Made by a program: the position numbers and the translations under genes | From: Atrina japonica | Taxonomy: Eukaryota > Mollusca > Bivalvia > Pterioida > Pinnidae | NCBI GenBank assembly: GCA_030159075.1 | Contig: BROG01000238.1 | Coordinates: 186,001-250,000, forward strand | DNA length: 64,000 bases | Direction: 5' to 3' | Part shown: piece by piece, positions 54,084-64,000 of the stretch | Position numbering within the stretch: the first letter of the stretch is position 1 | Layout of the letters: each line of letters begins with the position of its first letter | Notes under the pieces: model-generated | Databases searched by the model: none | Seen by the model: only the letters and a program-made list of their open reading frames with translations | Told to the model about the DNA's origin: nothing

Positions 54084-56140
54084 TCCACCCTAGAGAGGAT
54101 CTTCACTCTACTTCAGATTGCATAATGACCTCTGACCTTGGAATAACTCGTACAGTTAATATAAGTTTGCTTATCAGTGCATTTATATTTCATGTCTACA
54201 AAATTATTCTTAGTTCTATGCTACTTTTAAGATATTATATAAGATTGTCATCATTGTTATGTTTTTTTTATATTTATTTGTGTACATTTTTTCCATATAT
54301 GTTGGAAAAGTAAAATTGAAGTAACTATCCAAAGTTGTATTTTTATTTATTTAAAACACAAATATATCATCTTCTATAGTCTATTCATAGTTCTCCATCA
54401 CAATACGAGAATCGCCCCTTATTGCATCACCATGGAAATTTCATGTTGAGATTTGTTTAGATTTTATTACTATATCAGTAGCTTTTGCTTGATTCATATC
54501 TCCAGTTGTACCAAAGCAATTTATATTCAATGCTGCCATCCCTATAGACTTTGATAGAATGGTTCAAAATAATATAAGATAGAAACTAATTTGAGTATGA
54601 AGGGGGTGAAGTTTCCAGTACAATTAGTATGAGTGGAAACGTTCATTGTCAGCAGTGATCTCATTATTGATACTTTTCATATAATTGTGCCAATATCGTT
54701 GTCATGGTAATGCATCAGCTGAGTACATAGAGATAGAACTGTTGTCTTTTTTACTTCAGACAGATTTAACATGGAAGTTTATTCACATTTGGTACAGTTA
54801 TTCCTTGACCATGAAATAGGATATTTTAACAAAATAATTTTTACATTTAGTTCACAATCTTCATCACAGAATAAATGAAATAGATTTTACATAATTAGCA
54901 AATCACATTGTGAATGAAATTATGGTAGACTTAAAATGCGAAAAAGATAATAGAAAAAAAAAACATGGCCTGTGTTTGCCATGGAACATTGAATACGTAA
55001 TGTCACATTACTTATGAGGAGTCACATTACCATTTTATAATGTATACTGTTATCTTGACGCAGTAATGTTGTTATAAATTGTCTCAAAGGCAAATGTTCT
55101 CAACCACAATTATTGCCAAATAATTTTTAGCATATATGTTATATTAAAAACTATAATGTTGCATAAAATAAGGGGTATATTTTGACTATTCGATAGTACT
55201 AGTATCTTTTTTAAACTTTTTTTGAAAAAAATGGGGTTTTTATAGAAATAAATTACAGTACTCAAGGTCTATATACCCAGCTGGACTTCTATAAACGAAT
55301 TTTTCATGTTACATACTTAAATCGCTTCAGCATTGATATAAATCCGAAATTCTTTTAAGGTTTGATGTAACAATAGTTTGTTGAAATTTTACTACTTAAG
55401 ATGATCTTTTTGATAACCTTATTTTGCTATGCATCACAAATATACGACCATGAACTTACAAACAAGAGTTGCTTATGACAGTCATTGGACATGTATAACA
55501 GCATTCAAATTGATATCACATATAAAGTACGAGTGAAAAAAAAAATATATATATATATATTTTGCTCAAGGTTGTTGTCATACACACAATATGATGTTTT
55601 TATCATTTTAGTGTATGAAGGTGACAAAGAAATTTAATGTGAATGTTTTAACCATATCATTACGTGTTATATGTTTTGTGTTGCGTTATAAACTTTGCGT
55701 TATAAACTTTGTTTTAATTGTGCCAGAAAGCATACTTACACCTATCACGTTCAGATGCCAAATTCTTTGGTCACGAATTATGTAATATTGTATGTGATTG
55801 TTTAATGAGTAAAACGTCCTTTGTTCTTTATTTTTTCCATGTTCAAGTATTTTAGAATTACCTGGCCATTTTTATAAATGTTTGTTTTTCATGTTTTATG
55901 ATTGTTATCTGGTTAGTTTTTTGTCACAGTCTTCTGGAAGTATAGCGAGAAGGAGAGATATGGAAGTATTTTTTCACTACTTTATTATGTTGTATTCATC
56001 ATGTACATTAAAATTGTTACTGTCATTGATACCGGGCACAATTATGAAGAATTAAATTATTTTACCTTAGTTACTGAAGTTCTTATCTTTACTACCTGGT
56101 ATTTTGGTTCCAGCTGATTATTTTTTACTAATACATGTAT
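54084..56140. other. AT-rich stretch without recognised genes
   Basis: No exon-like segment, array or known element was seen apart from a short (AT)n at about 55545-55560. It is either a long 3' UTR or intergenic. Confidence 0.5.
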
Positions 56141-57020
56141 AAAAATCTCAGATACCAAAGTATGTATCTTCAGGATGTCCAGGATATATATACAAACTGT
56201 TAAAAATTGGACAAACACGGACCTCTGGAAATCCAGAGGTGGGATCAGGTGTTATGGAGGAGTAAGCATCTTCTGTTGACCGGTCACTCGCCGTGTGTCC
56301 ATAGTCAATTTCAAATGAAATAAGTGAGGAACAAATCCTCGTCACAATTGTTACAGACAACTCAACAACCGCTATTGAGTATATAGCACTGTTCAAATTC
56401 TTAACTCTTCAAAACCTAAGATAGTCCACTTTTTATATCTACCTTCTTTTTTTTTTTTGGCCTTGTATGGATAGAATCTGCCACATACTGTTTTGAAACT
56501 CTGTTTTAAATTTGAGTCCAACAGACAAACTATTGATAGAAATGGTCGCCTTGAGCAGTTGTTTTTGCCCCTTTGGCAAAACTATAACTTTGGTATTATA
56601 TTTATAATATTTACGTTATTAGAAGTTCCCCATTAGATTGTGCTTTGACAGATTGAAGAAATGTATCATGAACTTACTAAATGACCAGTATAATTCCAGA
56701 GCGTGTTCAACATATGAACATTTCATATACAGAGGCAAACTCCTTACTGATAAATTTTTGTCACAAGGATATCGGGTATTGTGTTGAATTTCAACATTTC
56801 GCAAATTTTACGGTCGTTATTATGATCTTGTTCGCTATATCAGTGTTTGTTTTTACTCATTATGACGAGGATCCATTCCTAAATTATTACATTTGAATTT
56901 AATTTTGGACTCGCGGTGACCTGTGGACGGGATGCTCACTCCCCCATGACACCTGCTCCCACCTCTGGATTTTCACAGGTCCGTGTGTGTCCAATCTTTA
57001 CCTGATTTGTATGTTGCCTC
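56140..57020. mobile_element. Dispersed element with inverted arms (copy 1)
   Basis: The left arm (about 56148-56390) contains ACACGGACCTCTGGAAATCC, then AGAGGTGGGATCAGGTG and TTGACCGGTCAC. The region 56912-57015 is its diverged inverse (CACCTCTGGATTTTCACAGG, then TCCGTGTG). Relatives are at 62665-62860 (inverse) and 63407-63650 (direct). A 29-bp stretch (56702-56730) recurs perfectly inverted at 63794-63822. The class is unknown. Confidence 0.6.
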
Positions 57021-57140
57021 GGGAACCTTAAAAGTATTTCAATTAATACGTTGTATTATGTGATTTTTATATTTATATTCTATTAATTATCATAAGGACC
57101 AGTTGATCGTATTCCAGAAAGGTGCTGGATAAATTCCTAC

Positions 57141-57170
57141 CAATCAGACACATAGATGGCGGCCGTAATG
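57141..57170 (+). promoter_or_regulatory. Promoter-like cluster: CCAAT box and YY1-type motif
   Basis: CCAATCAGA is followed 8 bases later by GATGGCGGCC, the core of the YY1 motif seen over start sites of many animal housekeeping genes. The overlapping ATG (57156) opens MAAVMVGKSKQKHVSIR. CACGTG lies at about 57193. The CpG content is locally raised. No downstream exon could be joined to it. Confidence 0.25.
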
Positions 57171-57591
57171 GTTGGCAAATCGAAGCAGAAACACGTGTCA
57201 ATTAGGTTTATCTACATTTGCCCATTATCAATAACTTATATAGTTTCAATGTGGGGCGGTTGATCAGTTTCGAGAAACCTTTCAAACAAAAAAGTGAGCT
57301 TATTTTCAATACACGTACACGTATATATCCCCGCAGTGACGACCGTATCCTGTTTATCAATATTGTGTAATGCATAGGGTTCATATTCGGATAAACATTT
57401 CTAGTCGAATAGATTAAGCGAGAAGTTTGTGTTTAAAATTTGCTTTTAGCAATAATTGGACGTCATTTATCAAGCCCAACCTTTACATTTTGATTAATAA
57501 AATCAGCGTCGAAATCCCCTAGATGAATCATTACAGATAATAAGAAATAATCTTCCAATACCAGACCATTTTGATACATACACCTACCCGA

Positions 57592-57592
<1 letters not shown>

Positions 57593-57622
<30 letters not shown>

Positions 57623-57625
57623 AAA
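57593..57625 (+). repeat. Poly-C then poly-A tract
   Basis: A run of about 20 C followed by about 13 A. Confidence 0.9.
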
Positions 57626-58129
57626 GAAGCCTTAATCAGAGACATATATAACACATGTGCTGTATATGTCTCTGTCTTAATTTATATAGTTTCAGATTGA
57701 TGAATGTTTATTTACTTAAGTGTTGTACTTTCTGAAACTAAAAGGAAAACATGTCCGGAATAATACATCTTACTGATTTTGAAAAAAGCTTAAGAATCTG
57801 TTTCATTAAAAAAAATCTCTACTCTTAATAACTTTGTCCCTGATTACATAAAATGGTTAACTATACCAAATAATAATGCAAGTCTCTATATTGTTCAATT
57901 TTAAAATCGTTTTCTCTCCGACTTCTTCCACACTGGTCAAGGTTGTCGACACGGCGATCCCCTATCTTCATATATATTTCATAAGTTCTGAAAAATTCGA
58001 CTTTTAATAAGATAACTAGGATAGATAAAGGAGTAGAATTTAGCAAAGAAGTATATCTCCAATATGCCCATGACACAATGATTTTCTTAGATAGTCCAGA
58101 AAAGAGCTTCAAAAGCACTTACGCAAAGT

Positions 58130-58710
58130 ACTCCGGACTAATATTCAAACAACAGGAATAACAAAGAAGTCAGTCTCCATCAATTCAAGTTTATCTCCTC
58201 TTGTCAACAGGAATAACAAAGAAGTCAGACTCCAACAATTCAAGTTTATCTCCTCTTGTCAACAGGAATACCAAAGAAGTCAAACTCCAACAATTCAAGT
58301 TTATCTCCTCTTGTCAACAGGAATAACAAAGAAGTCAGACTCCAACAATTCAAGTTAATCTCCTCTTGTCAGCAACAGACATAACAAAGAAGTCAGACTC
58401 CAACAATTCAAGTTTATCTCCTCTTGTCAACAGGAATAACAAAGAAGTCAGTCTCCAACAATTCAAGTTTATCTCCTCTTGTCAACAGGAATAACAAAGA
58501 AGTCAGTCTCCAACAATTCAAGTTTATCTCCTCTTGTCAACAGGAATAACAAAGAAGTCAGTCTCCAACAATTCAAGTTTATCTCCTCTTGTCAACAGGA
58601 ATAACAAAGAAGTCAGACTCCAACAATTCAAGTTTAACTCCTCTTGTCAACAGGAATAACAAAGAAGTCAGACTCCAACAATTCAAGTTTATCTCCTCTT
58701 GTCAGTACAG
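58130..58710 (+). repeat. Minisatellite, 55-bp unit, about 10 copies
   Basis: The unit is TCAACAGGAATAACAAAGAA, then GTCAGACTCCAACAATTCAA and GTTTATCTCCTCTTG. Copies are near-identical, with GACTCC/GTCTCC variants. Confidence 0.95.
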
Positions 58711-58721
58711 GTTTGAGACAG

Positions 58722-58845
58722 TTTGTCAGACTACTTGCGGAAAGTCGCTGGGTATATTGTGACCGGGTTCTCTCCTCAATCATTGAAAAAAACTGGTTTA
58801 GTGTGGCATAAAACACTATTAAAACAAACAAAACAATCCTTGCAG
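58722..58845 (+). mobile_element. SINE family A fragment, plus orientation
   Basis: GTATATTGTGACCGGGTTCT, then CTCCTCAATCATTGAAAAAA and GTGTGGCATAAAACACTATT. The tail ends in repeated AAACAAA. The tRNA-like head has been lost against the 55-bp array. Confidence 0.65.
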
Positions 58846-58948
58846 GGGCGGATCCAGGATTTTTTGAAAGGAGGTGGATGGGAATTTGTATCATTCCGAA
58901 ATACGAGCGCCGAAGGTGCATGCCTTCAGAGACGAGGGGTCTGGGGCC

Positions 58949-59060
<112 letters not shown>

Positions 59061-59225
59061 TGTTTTGATTTTTTCAAAGGGGGTTGTAACTCCACCTTGG
59101 ATCCGCCAATGCCTTGATAGCTCAGAATGGTATCAATTTATATCGTTCGGTTTTGATTTTAAACATCTCAGTTATTGAACACAGATACAGTGTTCACCAC
59201 ACAGACTTGAATTAATTTCCGATAA

Positions 59226-59456
59226 TTTGGAATACGTGTTTTACGTCACACTCAACAATTTTCCAGTTATATGGTGGCGACAAGTTTTCAATGATGCATG
59301 AGGAGAGAACCCGGTTTCAATGTACCCGTGAAAAGACCACCGGCCTTCCGCAAGTTTATAACTTTCCTACACAGATCAGGTTAGGTTCGAGCATGCGCTG
59401 ACCAGGTGTGAGACTTTAAAGCGTGATGTTTAAACCACTCTGCCACGGAGACGTCA
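59226..59456 (-). mobile_element. SINE family A, near full-length, minus orientation
   Basis: The plus strand shows the tail first (TTATATGGTGGCGACAAGTT, then AAAGACCACCGGCCTTCCGC) and ends with the inverse of a tRNA-like head (TTTAAACCACTCTGCCACGG). TTCCGATA at about 59217-59224 and again at about 59459-59466 may be the target duplication. Confidence 0.75.
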
Positions 59457-59749
59457 AATTCCGATAAATGAGATTTGGTGTTAGTATGGGGAATGGTTAA
59501 ATGTGCCCCCGTCTATCTCGCATTAACAGTTGCTGGATGATTTATGGTTACAGTACGACATTAGCTCTGGTCGGCGGTAAATTTCATTACAGGTGAAATC
59601 AGCGAAATTAATAATCTGAAAAGGCATTTCTCCTGTCTACAATTTATAGAATAAATATAATATTCCCCTGAGGACAAAAACATATAGTAATGTATTTCCC
59701 TCAATACTTCCTCCACGTTCCCGCATAAGTGTTGCATGTACTCTTCCAT

Positions 59750-59854
59750 ATTGCGGAAGTTTTACCTTCGGGTAGCCAATTAGATCAAATGCCAAATAAT
59801 CAGATGATACATAGAATGTATATTGATTTCAGCTCCAGGTTGGAAACCATTAAG
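59750..59854 (+). promoter_or_regulatory. Possible promoter and non-coding first exon
   Basis: GCGGAAGT (ETS-type core) at 59753 and CCAAT at 59775 lie upstream of TTAAG|GTAAGT (donor at 59855), a consensus donor. This could be a short 5' UTR exon leading to the coding exon at 63066. Confidence 0.25.
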
Positions 59855-60404
59855 GTAAGTTGTTAATATACTTATTTTTAAGGTAGAAATGTTTGTTCTA
59901 CATAAACAAATCAACACAAAGATTGAAAATTTTAATTAATTAGATAACTACAAATGTCATTCTGCTTTGAAGTTACTTTTTCTGAAATTTCAAATAATAT
60001 AATCGACTGCAACTTCTATTGAATTATCCGTTGTATTTGTAAACAAATAACTTGAATTTGAAACAAGTTATGAAGACCAATATCAGCAATTTAGTGTGAA
60101 ATACTGGTGAGACAATATAAGTACATTGAGGTGGAGGACATATTAGCTCACTTAGTCACTGAACAAATTGATGGATTACATGTATATTGTTTGTTATGAC
60201 TTCACCTAATCAGGCTACTAATCTACTGCCCATAGACTGTAAAACGATACCCCGTTTCGGAGAATTTGTTTAATATTGGACCCTATAGGACAACATATAC
60301 TTCTGCTTAGCCACAGTACCGCAAATTTAAAATTATACTTAGCGAAACTGGCTCAGGTGAGTCTCTAATTTGAACCGTTACTGTCACTATTGACTGTCAA
60401 ACAC

Positions 60405-60408
<4 letters not shown>

Positions 60409-60491
<83 letters not shown>
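60409..60491 (+). repeat. (CT)n microsatellite, about 40 repeats
   Basis: Uninterrupted CT run. The stretch 59855-60408 before it holds nothing recognisable. Confidence 0.95.
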
Positions 60492-60493
<2 letters not shown>

Positions 60494-60599
60494 AAATTAC
60501 TTATTGACGTAAAGCTGTTGAACCTGAAGTATTATGTAACATTTTCTTACACCGTGAGAACAAATACACTACCTGTTCAACTTAAATTTTGACGTAATA

Positions 60600-61130
60600 G
60601 ATATATACAATTAAGTGTGTGCTACAGTACGTCATAGGTATATACAATTAATGTGTGCTACAGTACGTCATAGGTATATACAATTAAGTGTGTGCTACAG
60701 TACGTCATAGGAATATACAAAGTGTGTGCTACAGTACGTCATAGGTATATACAATTAAGTGTGTGCTACAGTACGTCATAGGTATATACAATAAAGTGTG
60801 TGTTACAGTACGTAATAGGTATATACAATTAAGTGTGTGCTACAGTACGTCATAGGTATATACAATAAAGTGTGTGCTACAGTACGTAATAGGTATACAA
60901 TTAAGTGTGTGCTACAGTACGTCATAAGTATATACAATAAAGTGTGTGCTACAGTACGTCATAGGTATATACAATTAAGTGTGTGCTACAGTACGTCATA
61001 GGTATATACAATAAAGTGTGTGCTACAGTACGTAATAGGTATACAATTAAGTGTGTGCTACAGTACGTCATAAGTATATACAATAAAGTGTGTGCTACAG
61101 TACGTCATAGGTATATACAATTAAGTGTGT
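60600..61130 (+). repeat. Minisatellite, 37-bp unit, about 14 copies
   Basis: The unit is TAGGTATATACAATTAAGTG plus TGTGCTACAGTACGTCA. A segment (about 60855-60970) is repeated almost exactly at about 60985-61100, a higher-order duplication. Confidence 0.93.
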
Positions 61131-61439
61131 ACTACAGATTGTACAAAATTACTACAGGCTGTATACAAACTGTACGAAGCGACCCATTACTAACATGAAT
61201 ATATAAATATGTATGTAAAACAGGTAAACGTTAGATCTACATATATCATTTCAGGTTTGTATATAGGTGTAAAACATACATATGCATGACATTTAAAAAC
61301 GTAACTACACGCAACTGCATATTAATGCTGTGTGTACAGATTGCATTAGTAAATATTTCCATGGTTATAAATTCCATTATTGTATATAACTGAATAAGCA
61401 AATAAGTCTGAAATCAAGTCCGATCATTTATGTTTTTAC

Positions 61440-62560
61440 GTTATAAACTCCAGTCCTGCATCAAACATTTTCATCTGTATTCAGACTTCCAGTCCTCTAT
61501 CAAACATAGCCATTGGTATTTAAACCTCCAGCCCTCTATTATACATTGACATCCAAACCCCCTTTCCTGTATCAAACATAGCCATTGGTATTCAAACCTC
61601 CAGCCCTCTATTATGCATTGACATTCAAACCCCCATTCCTGTATCAAACATAGCCATTGGTATTCAAACCTCCAGCCCTCTATTATGCATTGACATTCAA
61701 ACCCCCATTCCTGTATCAAACATAGCCATTGGTATTCAAACCTCCAGCCCTCTATTATGCATTGACATTCAAACCCCCATTCCTGTATCAAACATAGCCA
61801 TTGGTATTCAAACCTCCAGTCCTCTATCATACATTGACATTCAAACTCCCATTTCTGTATCAAACATAGCCATTGGTATTTAAACACTTACATTGATATT
61901 CAATCAAACATTGTCATTGGTATTCAAACTTCCAGTCCTCTATCTAACAATTACGTTGGTATTTTAGTCCGCTATCAAACACTTGCATTGGTATTTAAAC
62001 ACTTACGTTAACGTTGGTATTCAAACTTCCAGTCCTCTATCAAACATTGCCATTGGGTATTCAAAGTTGAAGTCCACTATCAAACAGGTTAGTATTCAAA
62101 CTTCTAGTCCTCTATCAAACACTTACGTTGGTATTCATACTTCAAATCCTCTATCAAACATTGTCATTGGTATTCAAACTTTCAGTCCTCTATGAAACAC
62201 TTACGTTGGTATTCATACTTCAAATCCTCTATCAAACATTGTCATTGGTATTCAAACTTTCAGTCCTCTATGAAACACTTACGTTGGTATTCATACTTCA
62301 AATCCTCTATCAAACATTGTCATTGGTATTCAAACTTTCAGTCCTCTATGAAACACTTACGTTGGTGTCAGTGGTATTCAAGTATGCAGACATCTATTAA
62401 AGTTTCTAGTCTTGTATCTAACATTGACATTGGTATCGATATATTCAATCATCTATCAAACATTGACATTCATACCCCAGTCCTCCATCAAATATTGACA
62501 TTGGTATTCAAAACTCTGGTCCTCCTTCAACCCCTGGCATCTGTGATCATTTTTTATCCA
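61440..62560 (+). repeat. Compound minisatellite, about 72-bp then 78-bp units
   Basis: 61480-61880 repeats a 72-bp unit (CATAGCCATTGGTATTCAAA, then CCTCCAGCCCTCTATTATGC). 62105-62360 repeats a 78-bp unit (CACTTACGTTGGTATTCATA, then CTTCAAATCCTCTATCAAAC). Both come from one ancestral ATTGGTATTCAAACTTCCAG motif of about 36-39 bp, whose diverged single copies flank them. Confidence 0.92.
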
Positions 62561-62664
62561 TGTTGTAACGTTAGTGAAACCTAGGAGACGTACAATTTAG
62601 CTATTACAGAAATCGTTTGTATACCTATAGTTTGACCGGTATCTTATTTGTTTTGATTTTGGAT

Positions 62665-62860
62665 TTAGCTGTCGACTCGCGGCGTGTTGTCCAGTATTCA
62701 CCACATTTGTATACTGTATCCTTGACAACCTGAAGATTTATACTTTAGTAACTATGCTTTTTAATGTGAAAGGAGATACAATTCCCTTCATGACGCCTAA
62801 TTTAGCCTCTGGATTCCCCTCAGAAGTCCATATTCGTCAAATGTTTCAAAACTTTCGGCT
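62665..62860. mobile_element. Degraded arm of the dispersed element (inverse orientation)
   Basis: GACTCGCGGCGTGTTGTCCA, then TTGTATACTGTATCCTTGAC and TTAGCCTCTGGATTCCCCTC follow the order of the inverse arm at 56912. Confidence 0.45.
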
Positions 62861-63065
62861 GCGACTGTTTTAATTATTCCACAAGGATGTCAAACTATAG
62901 TACAGTTCCGAAATCATTCTCAAGATCCCCGATTTCCATCCAATAGCTCGAGTTCTTGACTACACGATAATACACAAAACACTCTACATTAATTTTCTTT
63001 TTCAGAAAAACGACGATTTATTTCTACATGCAATCTTTGAGAGATACTTTTTTATTTCTTTTCAG

Positions 63066-63215
63066 GACGATTATATCGACATATAATGAGACTGTTGGTA
63101 ACCATAGTGATATTGGCACTTGGTGGTATTTTGACTCCACTTTTGTTCCATGGTGGTAGTTTCGTCACAGGATACCATGCAGACATTAGTTGGATAGCTG
63201 GCCCCTTGATTTTAT
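63066..63215 (+). CDS. Possible first coding exon of a downstream gene
   Basis: The acceptor is TTTATTTCTTTTCAG. The first ATG at 63086 opens MRLLVTIVILALGGILTPLL, then FHGGSFVTGYHADISWIAGP. The donor is TTTTAT|GTATGT after 63215, leaving one base. Residues 2-21 are strongly hydrophobic: a signal peptide or membrane anchor. Unspliced, the frame ends at TAA 63260-63262, giving 58 residues. I recognise no family. It may equally be chance. Confidence 0.3.
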
Positions 63216-63284
63216 GTATGTTAAATTTGCATTCAACTGATGTCATATTAAAATGCAACTAAATAAAAATTGATTTTATTAATA

Positions 63285-64000
63285 GAGCAAATTCGTGTCA
63301 AACTATATAATGTTACCGAACAAATTCATCTCAAACTATATATCGTTACCGGACAAATTCATCTCAAACTAAATAATGTTACCGAGCAAATTCATGCCAA
63401 ACTATATAAAACATCTCAGATACCAAAGTATAAATCCTAAGGATGTCCAGGACACAGATGCAAATCCGGCAAAAATGGACAAACACGGACCTCTGGAAAC
63501 CAAGAGGTGGGATCAGGTGCCATGGAGGAGTAAGCATCCCCTGTTGACCGGTCACATCCGCCGTGAGTCCAGAGTCAAGTCCAAATGAAATACGTGAGGA
63601 ACGGATCCTCGTCCCAATTGGTACAGACGTCTCAACAACCGCCAACGAAAAGGTAACTCAACATTTCACCCAGTGAAACAGAGTAATCGCAAACAAGACT
63701 ATTATACCGACTTTAAAATTTGCGGAACGTTGACATCAAACGCGGTTTTCGATATCCCTGTGTCAATAATTTGTCAGTGAGTAGTTTACATCTGTATATG
63801 AAATGTTCATATGTTGAACACGCCCTGGCATATCGGATCATTTGTGAAATATAAACTCCATATGCGGATGACTGTGGGATGTTACTACTTAAATGTGAAA
63901 AATTTACGATGGGAAAGCCAAAATCGTCGCGTTACCGAACAAATTCATGCCAAACTATATAATGTTACCAAGCAAATTCATGTCACACTATATAATGTTA
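63285..64000 (+). repeat. 33-bp tandem repeat, split by an insertion
   Basis: ATGTTACCGAACAAATTCAT plus CTCAAACTATATA repeats about four times at 63285-63410 and resumes at about 63932, running off the window. The gap holds a copy of the dispersed element (63407-63930). Confidence 0.85.
63407..63930. mobile_element. Dispersed element copy 2, inserted in the 33-bp array
   Basis: 63412-63645 matches 56148-56390 in the same orientation (ATCTCAGATACCAAAGTATA, then ACACGGACCTCTGGAAACCA and TTGACCGGTCAC). 63794-63822 is the perfect inverse of 56702-56730. Its edges coincide with the break in the array. Confidence 0.6.

Noticed and set aside
59561..59749. 62-residue minus frame starting MEEYMQHLCGNVEEVL
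   Set aside because: A mild coding look near a promoter-like ETS site, but no linked exons and it is short. Kept only as a possible divergent transcript.
61471..61887. 138-residue minus frame with Trp/Cys/Glu repeats
   Set aside because: Looks protein-like, but it is exactly the 72-bp array and has no gene context.

Overview
The window is animal nuclear DNA. It is AT-rich, has spliceosomal introns with GT..AG borders, and is packed with minisatellites, tRNA-derived SINEs and small inverted-repeat transposons. The SINE tails and the density of intronic minisatellites suggest a lophotrochozoan, most likely a bivalve mollusc. That placement is an inference; no species can be named from the sequence.

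One large gene fills positions 1 to about 54,000 on the + strand. It is the 3' part of a centrosomal coiled-coil scaffold of the pericentrin/AKAP9 (AKAP450) family. I could place 24 constitutive coding exons (1261 to 53652). Their splice phases chain without a break and give about 2,096 residues; the N-terminus lies upstream of the window. Most of the protein is heptad-rich coiled coil. It ends in an unmistakable PACT centrosome-targeting domain (exons at 39282 and 42149), a Ser/Pro-rich linker, and a short C-terminal helix that resembles the extreme C-terminus of vertebrate AKAP9. Three further small in-frame segments with splice signals look like cassette exons: 36 nt at 15972, 39 nt at 16381 and 72 nt at 29767. 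After exon 44009-44160 there are three competing terminal exons (47328, 49143, 53618), each giving a different short C-terminus. The first two have a poly(A) hexamer within about 230 nt of the stop codon.

The introns hold about 15 tandem arrays with units of about 16 to 76 bp. The 9.5-kb last intron is almost entirely arrays: a 34-bp unit, a 27-bp unit with a two-letter higher-order pattern, a 43-bp unit, and an AT-rich unit. The intron after 11234 carries a 3.15-kb DNA transposon with 28-bp perfect terminal inverted repeats and a remnant exon. Several TA-flanked MITEs and SINE copies, one with a clear 9-bp target duplication, sit in other introns.

From about 54,100 to 64,000 the DNA is mostly intergenic and repetitive: 55-bp, 37-bp, 72/78-bp and 33-bp arrays, two long (CT)n tracts, and a dispersed element with inverted arms. 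Two places look promoter-like (57141-57170 and 59750-59854). A possible first coding exon of a second + strand gene, with a hydrophobic N-terminus, lies at 63066-63215. These downstream calls are weak.
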